18,150 nt of DNA from Bacteroides sp. CAG:144 (GCA_000434215.1 HF999736.1:35177-53326); one strand, 5' to 3'; shown: positions 8,354 through 16,618, numbered from the stretch's first letter. The notes: a model not told the origin generated them from the letters alone. Numbers and translations are program-made.

Positions 8354-9826
8354 CTAACAAGGCAATATCATAGAGAAACAACTACCTTTTCCCAATTCGC
8401 TCTCGACGTCCAGTGTTCCGTTATGAGCCATAACAAAATCACGGGAGATGGAAAGCCCCAATCCGCTTCCTTGAACCTTCGTTCCGGGAACCCGGAAATA
8501 ATGATCGAAAATACTCTTATGATAGCGAGAATCTATTCCTTTACCAAAATCCCGGACGTACATTTCGATGCTGTTTTCAGTTTTCTGCCGGGCACCAATA
8601 ATTACCCGACCATTTTCCGATGAATAACGTATGGCATTACTCAGCAGATTGGTCAAGACCCATGCAATCTTCTCACTATCGACAAAAAGTTTTTTGATTG
8701 TTTCGGGATAATCGACTTCGATTTGGATTCCGAACTTCTCGGCTTGTATACGGTTGGCCTTGATAGCGTAATCGATCAGTTCTATCGGTTTGGTAATTTT
8801 GGGTTTCAGTTGCAATTTTCCACTCTCGACCTGTGTCATATTGAGAAGTTCACCCGTAATGCTCAACAGACGCTCGCTGTTTTCCTTGATGCTATTGGAT
8901 AGTTCTTCCTGTTCGGCATTGAGAGTACCGACGCGCTTATCTTCCAATAGCTGCAAACTCATCAATATGGCCGAGATAGGAGTTTTCAGTTCATGCGATA
9001 TGGTCGAAATAAAAGTCGTCTTAGCCGTATCGAGTTCTTGAAACTCAGTAATATTTTTGAGCAAAATGACATTTCCTTTTTTCACGATGGTAACACCGTC
9101 TTTATCAGGCATCGTAATCTCCATGTATTTTACTTGGAAAAAGCTCTCTTTATTGTCTGCATATATTTTGAGCGGTTCTTTCTTGGCCGTAGGACTCTGC
9201 TCTTTTTCTTCCTTTTGGTCGAGCATTCCCCGTATCAAGCGACGCAATAAGTCATTTTTCATGGCGATTTCCTGTGCCGACCTTCTGATCGTATTTTCCC
9301 GTTTCAGGTTCAACACGTTCAATGCCTCATTATTGATAAACAGTATCTGCATATCGTTATCGAGGCCGATGATAGGCTCATTGATCGAATTGATGATTGT
9401 TTCGAGATAACGTTTCGAAGCCATCAGGTCAGAAAGTGTACTATTATGATAATCGCTCAATCGGCGGGCCATTCGGTTGAAATTTTGTGAAACAACCTCC
9501 AACTCTCTATCTCCTTTCAGGTCGAGTCTCACATCGTAGTTATGATTGGCAATCTCGAGAATTCCATCAATCAACTGCTTGATAGGATTATTGATAGATA
9601 TGGGAATACGGATAAGAATGGCGATACCTATAAGAATACAAATAACGCCGACTACCGAAACATAAATAAGTGCCCTGTTCAACCCCGGTCCGGCTGCCGG
9701 ACTATCGGGATCGGTAGCTGTCAAAATCTGCAAATTGGCAATCGACAATACGACCAAGAGGACAATCATCGACACCAACACTCCTATTGCAAGGGTGAGC
9801 TTTGCCTTAATAGTCATGTTTTTCAT
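8354..9826 (-). CDS. Membrane sensor histidine kinase of the Kdp locus (HAMP-PAS-HisKA-HATPase)
   Basis: A 490-residue inner-membrane kinase. I chose the ATG at 9826; a GTG six bases upstream (9832) would add two residues. Two membrane helices (about 8-32 and 48-72) enclose a periplasmic loop of only some 16 residues, too small for a large ligand domain. A HAMP linker (about 73-125), a PAS domain (ETIINSINEPIIGLDND, about 145-260), HisKA with TISHELKTPIS (His278), an N box (NLLSNAIRYSS) and DFGKGID / GSGLGLSI ATP-binding boxes follow. It starts 17 bases after the stop of the shortened kdpD gene and ends the operon. It most likely replaces the kinase half of canonical KdpD, but its HAMP and PAS modules and short loop are not those of the KdpD transmembrane part, so it is a separate kinase rather than a broken-off KdpD half. 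Functional pairing with the KdpD fragment is inference from position. Confidence 0.9.
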   Translation of the reverse strand: MKNMTIKAKLTLAIGVLVSMIVLLVVLSIANLQILTATDPDSPAAGPGLNRALIYVSVVGVICILIGIAILIRIPISINNPIKQLIDGILEIANHNYDVRLDLKGDRELEVVSQNFNRMARRLSDYHNSTLSDLMASKRYLETIINSINEPIIGLDNDMQILFINNEALNVLNLKRENTIRRSAQEIAMKNDLLRRLIRGMLDQKEEKEQSPTAKKEPLKIYADNKESFFQVKYMEITMPDKDGVTIVKKGNVILLKNITEFQELDTAKTTFISTISHELKTPISAILMSLQLLEDKRVGTLNAEQEELSNSIKENSERLLSITGELLNMTQVESGKLQLKPKITKPIELIDYAIKANRIQAEKFGIQIEVDYPETIKKLFVDSEKIAWVLTNLLSNAIRYSSENGRVIIGARQKTENSIEMYVRDFGKGIDSRYHKSIFDHYFRVPGTKVQGSGLGLSISRDFVMAHNGTLDVESELGKGSCFSMILPC

Positions 9827-9843
9827 ATTCACAATACGTTAGG

Positions 9844-10977
9844 TTATGAAATAATAATCAAATCGATACGCATTTCGGCCAAAGCCTTCATAAACTTACG
9901 GTAACGCCCTATCGAAAACAATACATTGGGCATGGAAAATGAGGGCTGTCCCATACATACAACCGTAATCTGATTTTCTCGACAAACATCAATAATCACA
10001 TCGGTTACCGAATCGGCTGCCACCTGCTTGATCGTACCGCCCAACTCCGTAACCAACTCAAAATGATTGATCAGATAACGTTGCGATGCCAAACTGATAC
10101 GATCGGGATCTTCCCTATGTGTCTGTACATACAGTGCAATAAAAGAGGTATTGTAACGAGAAGCCAACCGATAAGCCTTTCTGATGATGTGCCGAGGGGT
10201 CTGCTCGTTGCTGCTGATGCAGGCCAGTACTTTTTCCCGGCGTGCCGGAGCATTGCTCGTAGGTATAACCTCGCTCTCGACTTTCCGCTCGATTCGGAAT
10301 GCAACCTCTTTAAGAGCAAGTTCACGTAATTGGAGTATATTCTCGGTTTTAAAGAAATTGTTCAGAGCCGTCTGAACTTTTTCGGGTCGATATATTTTCC
10401 CGGCTTTCAGTCTCGCGATCAACTCTTCTGCGGTCAAGTCGATGTTCACAACCTCATCAGCCTCCTGTAAAATACGGTCGGGAACCCGTTCCTTCACCTC
10501 GATACCGGCAATATCCTTCACCTCGTCGTTGAGGCTCTCTATATGCTGAATATTAATAGCCGAGATAACATTTATCCCGGCATCGAGAAGTTCGAGAACA
10601 TCTTCCCAACGTTTTCGGTTACGACAACCTTCGACATTGGTATGGGCCAACTCGTCTACGACCACAATCTCGGGATGCCGTTGGAGAATAGCTTCCAAAT
10701 CCATCTCCTCGAGCTCTTTACCCTTGTAAAATATCTTCTTCCGTGGAATAACAGGGAGGCCCACTAACTGGGCCTCCGTTCCTGCTCTTCCATGTGTTTC
10801 GACATATCCAATCTGTACATCGACGCCATTTTCGAGTAATTCGTGTGCTTCCTGTAACATGCGGTAGGTCTTTCCCACCCCCGCAATCATACCTATGTAC
10901 ACTTTGAATTTTCCCCGGCGCGAACGACGGATAAGGTCTAAGAAATACTGTACATTATTGTTTTCTTCGTTTTGCAT
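9844..10977 (-). CDS. kdpD: Short KdpD: sensor domain plus universal stress domain, no kinase
   Basis: A 377-residue soluble protein, against roughly 900 for full KdpD. The N-terminal KdpD domain (about 22-230) has the Walker A motif GMIAGVGKT (Gly29-Thr37) and the family motif VVVDELAHTN, then INIQHIESLND and VPDRIL blocks. A universal stress protein domain (about 249-377) follows and the protein stops there: the four-helix membrane domain, HisKA and ATPase of canonical KdpD are missing. The end is clean and the kinase gene begins just after it, so this is a designed split, not a pseudogene. In the full-length family this part senses cytoplasmic ion or nucleotide signals and tunes the kinase; here it would act in trans. 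In the stress domain, S255 and FIALY (279-283) resemble part of the SxSx20FTAxY pattern that I recall for c-di-AMP binding in Staphylococcus KdpD, though the second Ser is Glu here. It lies 9 bases after the barrel gene. Confidence 0.93.
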   Translation of the reverse strand: MQNEENNNVQYFLDLIRRSRRGKFKVYIGMIAGVGKTYRMLQEAHELLENGVDVQIGYVETHGRAGTEAQLVGLPVIPRKKIFYKGKELEEMDLEAILQRHPEIVVVDELAHTNVEGCRNRKRWEDVLELLDAGINVISAINIQHIESLNDEVKDIAGIEVKERVPDRILQEADEVVNIDLTAEELIARLKAGKIYRPEKVQTALNNFFKTENILQLRELALKEVAFRIERKVESEVIPTSNAPARREKVLACISSNEQTPRHIIRKAYRLASRYNTSFIALYVQTHREDPDRISLASQRYLINHFELVTELGGTIKQVAADSVTDVIIDVCRENQITVVCMGQPSFSMPNVLFSIGRYRKFMKALAEMRIDLIIIS

Positions 10978-10986
10978 AAAGCTATC

Positions 10987-11724
10987 TTAGAAACCTAAAG
11001 TAAATCCTGCTACGATATATGTTCTATCGAATTGAGGAGCTACAATCACCTGTGCAAACAAAGGTATCGAAAAATTATCGGTTATCTTGATATCTTTATT
11101 AGCTTTTAACGAAATATCGGTGATAGCCGCCTTATTGTGATACATACCCTTCCACGGAGTAAAAGAGATAGCCGGAGTAAGTGTTATATCGGCAGGCAAA
11201 GCTACCGGACAAGAGAAGTTCACATACGTCGAACCTCTGAGTTTTCCACACAATTCACCGGTAACAGGATCGGTGTCTCTATCGGCTCCCGCAAACATCG
11301 TACTCCAAGAGATGGCCAACGGAAATTTAGGACAAAGTTCGGCAAAACTATAAGCCAAAGTTCCTTCGAAATAATGAGAGTTACGATAATGTCCGTAAGG
11401 CTTGTTCACTCCCGACCACCATAAATCGGAAACCGTAACCGTAAAACCTTTTATCGAATAACTCAGGTTAATGTCGAACTCCTTGGCTCCACCGTCTTCC
11501 CATTTGGTAAGGCTCTGGCTGCCCCAGCAATTGAGGCTGACACCATACCAACTTAAAGTGAGAGAGGGTTGTACCGAAAATCCGGAGTTTTGGTCCATAC
11601 CACGCCAAATGTAATCACTTACAAAATCTGCTTTACCACTGACCGTAAACTTTTCTTGAGCGACAACATGGCTCGAAAGCATAATCGATGCAGCTGCAAA
11701 AGCTGCGATGAATCCTTTTTTCAT
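10987..11724 (-). CDS. Outer-membrane beta-barrel protein in the kdp operon
   Basis: A 245-residue protein with a clear signal peptide (MKKGFIAAFAAASIMLSSHVVAQ) and a mature part of alternating short strands such as KADFVSDYIWRGMDQ, rich in aromatic residues and ending in Phe (VAGFTLGF), the usual mark of a BAM-inserted outer-membrane barrel. The SDYIWRG start resembles the TIGR02001/TorF-like outer-membrane family; I cannot confirm the family by search. About 220 mature residues would suit a 10- to 12-strand barrel. It sits between kdpC and kdpD on the same strand, 9 bases from kdpD, so it should be made under potassium starvation. A role in passing K+ through the outer membrane is plausible but unproven. 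Confidence 0.8.
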   Translation of the reverse strand: MKKGFIAAFAAASIMLSSHVVAQEKFTVSGKADFVSDYIWRGMDQNSGFSVQPSLTLSWYGVSLNCWGSQSLTKWEDGGAKEFDINLSYSIKGFTVTVSDLWWSGVNKPYGHYRNSHYFEGTLAYSFAELCPKFPLAISWSTMFAGADRDTDPVTGELCGKLRGSTYVNFSCPVALPADITLTPAISFTPWKGMYHNKAAITDISLKANKDIKITDNFSIPLFAQVIVAPQFDRTYIVAGFTLGF

Positions 11725-11753
11725 AATCCTTAAAAAATTTCTATACTTATTTT

Positions 11754-11770
11754 TATCCGTTATTCGGATA
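11754..11770 (-). other. Intercistronic hairpin between kdpC and the barrel gene
   Basis: TATCCG and CGGATA form a perfect 6-bp stem with a 5-base loop in the 69-base gap after kdpC. On the coding strand the stem is followed by an A-rich stretch, not U, so it is not an intrinsic terminator. It may set mRNA stability or the relative dose of pump and barrel. Confidence 0.4.
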
Positions 11771-11793
11771 TAGCTTTTTATTTGTTATTACAA

Positions 11794-12357
11794 TTATTTC
11801 GTTTCATCGAGAGAAACATTCAGTTTCAGAACATTCACTTTTTCTGTTCCGAAAATACCCCAAAGAGGTTTTTCCACTGCTGCATCAACAAGAGCTTTTA
11901 CGCGGCTCTCATCCATACCACGGGCGGCGGCCACACGTTTTACTTGGACATAAGCGCACTCGGGAGTAATGTTGGGATCCAAGCCCGAAGCACTGGCCGT
12001 AACCATTTCGGCCGGAACATCTTTACGTTCGAGGTAAGGGTGATGCGCCAAGAAAGTATCGATACGGCTCTCTACCTCGGCCAAGTATTCCTCATTCGTA
12101 GGGCCCTTGTTGCTACCGGCCGAACTCGATGCGTCGTATCCGTTACCAGCCTTAGAGGGACGTCCCCAAAAATAAATATCCTGAGTGAACATCTGTCCTA
12201 CATTCGCAGCGCCAACCACTTTTCCGTTCAAGGTAACTGTTTCGGCGTTATTGCTGCCCGTGATACGGGCATACAACCACAAAACGAAAATGTAACTTAT
12301 TGAAATAAATACGCAAAATACAAGAGTAAAGCGTAATGACTTTATAAGATTTTTCAT
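11794..12357 (-). CDS. kdpC: Potassium-transporting ATPase subunit KdpC
   Basis: A 187-residue subunit, near the usual 190. One N-terminal membrane helix (about 9-30, LVFCVFISISYIFVLWLY) anchors a periplasmic domain carrying the family blocks FTQDIYFWGRPS, GNGYDASSSAGSNKGPT and VTASASGLDPNITPECA. KdpC stabilises the KdpFABC complex and raises its affinity for ATP and K+ at the inner membrane. The gene follows kdpB by 19 bases in the standard kdpABC order; start ATG at 12357 gives the full helix. Confidence 0.97.
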   Translation of the reverse strand: MKNLIKSLRFTLVFCVFISISYIFVLWLYARITGSNNAETVTLNGKVVGAANVGQMFTQDIYFWGRPSKAGNGYDASSSAGSNKGPTNEEYLAEVESRIDTFLAHHPYLERKDVPAEMVTASASGLDPNITPECAYVQVKRVAAARGMDESRVKALVDAAVEKPLWGIFGTEKVNVLKLNVSLDETK

Positions 12358-12376
12358 AACTTACTTTGTTTTTTAA

Positions 12377-14410
12377 TTAGAAGAAAAGGCCGACAATCAA
12401 ATCGATGAGCTTAATCCCGACGAAAGGTGCTATAAGACCGCCGACACCATAAATAAGCAGGTTGCGACGAAGCAATGCGCTTGCACCGATAGGTTTATAA
12501 GCAACACCTCTCAAAGCCAACGGAATAAGGATAGGAATGATAATGGCATTGAATATGATAGCCGATAAAATTGCACTCTCGGGACTATGCAGGCCCATTA
12601 CATTGAGCGATGCCAACTGAGGTATGGTCAACATAAACAAGGCAGGAATGATGGCGAAGTATTTGGCTACGTCGTTAGCGATAGAGAACGTAGTCAGCGT
12701 ACCGCGAGTCATCAGCAACTGTTTTCCGATTTCGACAATTTCGATCAACTTGGTCGGGTCATTATCGAGGTCGACCATGTTACCGGCCTCTTTAGCTGCT
12801 TGCGTACCACTGTTCATCGCTACACCCACATTTGCCTGAGCCAATGCCGGGGCATCGTTCGTACCATCGCCCATCATGGCAACCAGCTTACCAGCAGCCT
12901 GTTCTTTCTTGATGTAATTCATCTTGTCTTCGGGCTTAGCCTCCGCAATAAAATCATCTACGCCGGCTTTCTCTGCAATATATTTGGCAGTCAAAGGGTT
13001 ATCACCGGTTACCATTACCGTTTTTACACCCATCTTGCGCAAACGTTTGAAACGTTCTACGATACCGGGTTTTATGATATCTTGCAATTCTATGACACCG
13101 GCTACTTTCTTATCGATACTTACCACAAGAGGAGTACCGCCGTTACTGGTTATCTTATAAATAACTTCTTCCGTTTCTTTGGGGAAAGGATTCCCAGCTT
13201 TGGCCGTAATATCGCGTATCGCATCATAAGCACCTTTACGAATCTCCGTTCCGTCTTTCAAGTCGATACCCGAACATTTCGTTTCGGCCGTAAATTTGAT
13301 CATCTTGGAACCTTCGGTATTCAGACTTCTCATACGCACACCGATTTCGTGTCCCAACTCAATAATCGATTTTCCTTCGGGAGTATCGTCCGATACCGAC
13401 GACATAAGACAAGCCTCAACGAATGAATGTTTATCCATTCCGCTTACCGGATAGAAAGCGGTAGCACGACGATTACCGATCGTAATCGTACCGGTTTTAT
13501 CGAGCAAGAGCGTATCGATATCGCCAGCCGTCTCGACAGCTTTACCGGATTTCGTAATCACATTGGCACGCAAGGCACGATCCATACCGGCAATACCGAT
13601 AGCAGAGAGAAGGCCTCCGATCGTCGTAGGAATCAGACATACAAAAAGCGAAAGGAATGCAGCAATCGAAATAACGGTATTGGAATAATCGGCCATCGGT
13701 TTCAACGTGATACATACCACCAAGAAAACGAGGGTAAATACGGCCAACAGAATAGTCAATGCGATTTCATTCGGAGTCTTTTGACGGCTTGCCCCTTCTA
13801 CGAGAGCAATCATTTTATCGAGGAAGCTTTCACCGGGTTGGGTAGTAACTTTCACTCTGATATGATCCGAAAGCACCTTAGTACCACCGGTTACAGATGT
13901 TTTATCACCACCAGCTTCTCGTATTACAGGAGCGGATTCTCCGGTAATGGCACTTTCATCGATAGAAGCAAGACCCTCGATTATTTCACCATCGGCCGGG
14001 ATTACATCACCTGCTTCACACTCAAAAATATCTCCTTTTTTCAACTGCGAGCTGTTCACCCATTTTACTTGACCGTCGACCACAAGTTTGGCAGGTGTTT
14101 CTTCGCGGGTTTTACGCAAGCTATCGGCCTGAGCTTTACCGCGAGCCTCGGCAATCGCTTCGGCAAAATTGGCAAAAAGTATGGTTATGAACAGGATTAC
14201 AAAAACCAGCAAATTATATACAAACGAACCTTGTGTATTACTGAATGCCGAATAAATGGTCACGAGAAGCATGAAGAAAGTTGATACTTCCACGGTGAAC
14301 ATAACCGGATTTTTTATCAAGGTTTTGGGATTCAGCTTTACGAACGACTGTTTCAAGCTCTCTATAACTTGATCTTTTTGAAACAGCGATGTTGAATTAT
14401 TAGCTTTCAT
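12377..14410 (-). CDS. kdpB: Potassium-transporting P-type ATPase subunit KdpB
   Basis: A 677-residue catalytic subunit (E. coli KdpB is 682). ATP hydrolysis here drives K+ taken through KdpA into the cytoplasm. Visible P-type features: actuator motif ITGES with Ser159, phosphorylation motif DKTGT with Asp304, hinge motif [18 protein letters not shown] and [12 protein letters not shown], plus membrane helices at about 35-80, 210-270 and three near the C-terminus. Ser159 lines up with the serine that is phosphorylated to shut the E. coli pump off at high K+ (Ser162, by the same offset of three as Asp304 to Asp307), so this inhibition is possible here. It lies 34 bases after kdpA, with an A/T-rich leader and no strong Shine-Dalgarno sequence. 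Confidence 0.98.
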   Translation of the reverse strand: MKANNSTSLFQKDQVIESLKQSFVKLNPKTLIKNPVMFTVEVSTFFMLLVTIYSAFSNTQGSFVYNLLVFVILFITILFANFAEAIAEARGKAQADSLRKTREETPAKLVVDGQVKWVNSSQLKKGDIFECEAGDVIPADGEIIEGLASIDESAITGESAPVIREAGGDKTSVTGGTKVLSDHIRVKVTTQPGESFLDKMIALVEGASRQKTPNEIALTILLAVFTLVFLVVCITLKPMADYSNTVISIAAFLSLFVCLIPTTIGGLLSAIGIAGMDRALRANVITKSGKAVETAGDIDTLLLDKTGTITIGNRRATAFYPVSGMDKHSFVEACLMSSVSDDTPEGKSIIELGHEIGVRMRSLNTEGSKMIKFTAETKCSGIDLKDGTEIRKGAYDAIRDITAKAGNPFPKETEEVIYKITSNGGTPLVVSIDKKVAGVIELQDIIKPGIVERFKRLRKMGVKTVMVTGDNPLTAKYIAEKAGVDDFIAEAKPEDKMNYIKKEQAAGKLVAMMGDGTNDAPALAQANVGVAMNSGTQAAKEAGNMVDLDNDPTKLIEIVEIGKQLLMTRGTLTTFSIANDVAKYFAIIPALFMLTIPQLASLNVMGLHSPESAILSAIIFNAIIIPILIPLALRGVAYKPIGASALLRRNLLIYGVGGLIAPFVGIKLIDLIVGLFF

Positions 14411-14444
14411 AATTAGTTATTTCTCTATAATATGTTTTTTCACC

Positions 14445-16151
14445 TTATAAACTGAAATGTTCTGCGATAGTACTCAAAGCATGTGCAGGGAAGAACGACA
14501 ATGCAGCAACGATGAAGATAACAGCAAACGTCATGATACTGAATGTTACCGTATCGGTCTTCAATGTTCCGGCACCTTCGGGAATATATCGTTTCTGTGC
14601 CAACAGACCGGCAATGGCAACTTGTCCCACAATAGGAATGAAACGGCTCAAAATAAGAACGATACCGCAGGAATAGTTCCAGAACCATGTGTTATCGCTC
14701 AAACCTTCGAAACCAGAACCGTTATTGGCTGCACATGACGTATACTCGTAAAGCATCTCGCTCAATCCATGGAATCCCGGGTTGTTCAACCAACCACCTT
14801 CACTGGCCACAAATGCCGGTGCATGAGCATATAAATAACATGCAAGTGCCGTACCTACGAGAATGACAAAGGGGTGAAGCAAGGCTACAATAGAAGCAAC
14901 TTTCATTTCCCGGGCTTCGACCTTATGACAAAGGAATTCGGGCGTACGTCCCACCATCAGACCACTGATGAAGACGGCAATGATAATAAAGGTAAAGTAG
15001 TTCATCCAACCCACGCCGACACCACCGAACCAAGTATTGATCTGCATATTGAGCATTTCGATCATACCAGATAGCGGCATTGTCGAGTCGTGCATACCAT
15101 TTACCGAACCATTCGATGTTACAGTCGTTACAACACTCCACAAAGCTGTACCTCCTGCGCCCAAGCGTATCTCCTTACCTTCCATGCTACCATGCTCTTG
15201 AGCAATACCCATATCATCGATACGGGGGTTGCCACCCATCTCCTGAGAGACGTTGATAATCACACCGATAAGGAATGCAGCAAACATGACTCCATATATG
15301 GCATAACCCAATTTTTTACGTCGGATATAAAACCCAAATGCAAAAGCCATTGCCATCGGAATAATAAGAATAGAACAGCATTCAAAAATATTCGTCAAGT
15401 ATGTCGGGTTTTCAAGCGGGTGCGAAGAATTGACTCCGAAGTAACCACCACCATTCGTTCCCAACTGTTTGATAGGAACAATAGCTGCCGTAGGTCCTTG
15501 CGAAACCATCTGGGTCTCTCCTTCAAGGGTCGTAATCTCCATTTTACCGTCAAATCCCATAGGAGTACCTTCTGTTATAAGTACGATACCTACGATAAGC
15601 GACAGAGGCACGAGAATACGAGTACAGCTCAATACAAGGAATTTCCAAAAGTTTCCTATCGTTTTCGTAGTTTTGGCAGCGAGGGCTTTCATGATACCAG
15701 CCATAGCCGCCATACCGGTAGCAGCGGTAATGAATTGGAAAAGCATGATAACAAACAGCTGGGTGAAATAAGTCAAACCACTTTCACCACTATAGTGCTG
15801 CAAGTTACAGTTTACCATAAATGAGATACATGTATTAAAAGCCTGGTGGCAGGTCTGTCCGATATTTCCGTCGGGATTAAGAGGCAGATACCCCTGACTT
15901 ACCAACAAAACCATACCCCATACAAACCAGAATAAATTGACCATCAACAAAGCACGTAAGAATTGTTTCCAGTCCATCTCTTCTTCGGGGTTGATTCCCG
16001 ACAAACGGTACATCAATCTCTCCACCGGTTTCATAAAGTCGAGAACGGTTTTCTCTCCTTTATATACCTTAGCAATATATTTTCCCAGGGGATAGCTCAA
16101 CAGCAACAAAATAACGATTTGAGCTACAACACCTAAAATTTCTGTATTCAT
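14445..16151 (-). CDS. kdpA: Potassium-binding channel-like subunit KdpA
   Basis: A 568-residue inner-membrane protein (E. coli 557) with about ten membrane helices; it selects K+ and feeds it to KdpB. The four selectivity-filter loops are visible: VNCNLQHYSGE (from 113), LGTNGGGYFGVN (from 230), TSNGSVNGMHDS (from 345) and CAANNGSGFEG (from 473). The key second-filter glycines are kept. The first filter reads VNCN where E. coli, as I recall it, has TNTN, and the third reads SNG where E. coli has SCG; this may be normal for the Bacteroidota lineage. The gene follows kdpF by 32 bases. Confidence 0.98.
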   Translation of the reverse strand: MNTEILGVVAQIVILLLLSYPLGKYIAKVYKGEKTVLDFMKPVERLMYRLSGINPEEEMDWKQFLRALLMVNLFWFVWGMVLLVSQGYLPLNPDGNIGQTCHQAFNTCISFMVNCNLQHYSGESGLTYFTQLFVIMLFQFITAATGMAAMAGIMKALAAKTTKTIGNFWKFLVLSCTRILVPLSLIVGIVLITEGTPMGFDGKMEITTLEGETQMVSQGPTAAIVPIKQLGTNGGGYFGVNSSHPLENPTYLTNIFECCSILIIPMAMAFAFGFYIRRKKLGYAIYGVMFAAFLIGVIINVSQEMGGNPRIDDMGIAQEHGSMEGKEIRLGAGGTALWSVVTTVTSNGSVNGMHDSTMPLSGMIEMLNMQINTWFGGVGVGWMNYFTFIIIAVFISGLMVGRTPEFLCHKVEAREMKVASIVALLHPFVILVGTALACYLYAHAPAFVASEGGWLNNPGFHGLSEMLYEYTSCAANNGSGFEGLSDNTWFWNYSCGIVLILSRFIPIVGQVAIAGLLAQKRYIPEGAGTLKTDTVTFSIMTFAVIFIVAALSFFPAHALSTIAEHFSL

Positions 16152-16183
16152 AGTTACATTTTTTTACCTTACCTATTCTGTTC

Positions 16184-16264
16184 TTAAAATTTCTCGGGCT
16201 TGATGAGGACATACATCATATAGATGAACATCACAACTGCCACAATAAACAATGCTGTGTACAT
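16184..16264 (-). CDS. kdpF: Small KdpF subunit
   Basis: A 26-residue single-helix peptide starting MYTALFIVAVV and ending YVLIKPEKF. One hydrophobic helix followed by a short L-x-x-P-E-x-F tail is the usual KdpF form, and the place directly before kdpA is the usual one. KdpF stabilises the KdpABC complex in the membrane. Unusually for this locus there is a good ribosome site, GGAG, 5 bases before the ATG. It starts 13 bases after the stop of the 30-residue peptide gene upstream. Confidence 0.92.
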   Translation of the reverse strand: MYTALFIVAVVMFIYMMYVLIKPEKF

Positions 16265-16277
16265 AAAATCTCCTTTT

Positions 16278-16370
16278 TTACATTTTGTCAAACCAATCTA
16301 TACATTTGTAAAATAGCCAGAAACAGAGTATTCCACTCAATAGGCATATTAAAAAACCGATTACTTCCAT
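16278..16370 (-). CDS. 30-residue single-span membrane peptide leading the kdp operon
   Basis: An ATG-TAA reading frame of 30 codons that starts MEVIGFLICLL and ends YKCIDWFDKM. Residues about 4-21 form one hydrophobic helix (with a Gly-Ile-Leu core and Trp/Phe at the far end), followed by a mixed-charge amphipathic tail. I do not recognise a named family. It is not a second KdpF: it lacks the P-E-x-F tail. Support for being real: it lies between the candidate promoter and kdpF on the same strand, its stop is 13 bases from the kdpF start, and it has a clear membrane protein design. It has an A-rich leader (CTAAAAAAAGAAAAAGTACT) and no Shine-Dalgarno sequence. It could be an accessory subunit or regulator of KdpFABC, or a leader peptide; I cannot decide. 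Confidence 0.7.
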   Translation of the reverse strand: MEVIGFLICLLSGILCFWLFYKCIDWFDKM

Positions 16371-16425
16371 AGTACTTTTTCTTTTTTTAGATCATACATA
16401 ATAATTTTTTGGTTGTTCGATATTA

Positions 16426-16441
16426 TACCAAAAGTATGCCA
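16426..16441 (-). promoter_or_regulatory. Candidate kdp operon promoter (sigma-54-like, overlapping a sigma-ABfr -7 box)
   Basis: Read on the minus strand this is TGGCATACTTTTGGTA. It matches the sigma-54 pattern at the -24 part (TGGCA) and keeps the -12 G at the right spacing, but has T where the -12 C is expected. The same bases contain TACTTTTG, a perfect fit to the Bacteroidota housekeeping -7 box TAnnTTTG; a matching -33 TTTG at the proper distance is lacking (only CTTG, 23 bases away). It lies 55 bases before the 30-residue peptide. The sigma-54 reading is favoured by the adjacent sigma-54 activator gene, but both stay open. Confidence 0.45.
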
Positions 16442-16526
16442 CAAAGACGAAGAAAATCACAAGCAACTAATTTAAAGCCTCTTATAAAATAAAAACAAGA
16501 AAAATCATCGGTATAAAACCTTTCCA

Positions 16527-16549
16527 TTTTGAAAAAACAGATTTCAAAA
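16527..16549. promoter_or_regulatory. Inverted repeat, candidate upstream activator site
   Basis: TTTTGAAA, seven bases, TTTCAAAA: a perfect 8-bp dyad of 23 bases, centred about 105 bases upstream of the candidate promoter. That distance suits the enhancer-like sites of NtrC-family activators. The region is A/T-rich, which raises the chance of such repeats, so the role is inference. Confidence 0.4.
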
Positions 16550-16561
16550 CGAAAAACAAAC

Positions 16562-16571
16562 AGGTATACCT
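16562..16571. promoter_or_regulatory. 10-bp perfect palindrome AGGTATACCT
   Basis: A self-complementary 10-mer containing most of the few G/C bases in its surroundings, 24 bases from the centre of the neighbouring 23-base dyad. It could be a second regulator-binding site; no direct support. Confidence 0.25.
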
Positions 16572-16618
16572 ATTCGGAAAACAAAAAAATTCTGCTAATC
16601 AGAAAACTGCCAAGAAAT

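Noticed and set aside
9827..9843. A frameshift that split one full-length KdpD gene
   Set aside because: Both genes have clean ends and starts, and the kinase has its own two helices, HAMP and PAS domains that canonical KdpD lacks at this place.
13427..14284. Long plus-strand open frame opposite kdpB
   Set aside because: It mirrors the highly conserved kdpB sequence and yields no recognisable protein; a shadow frame.
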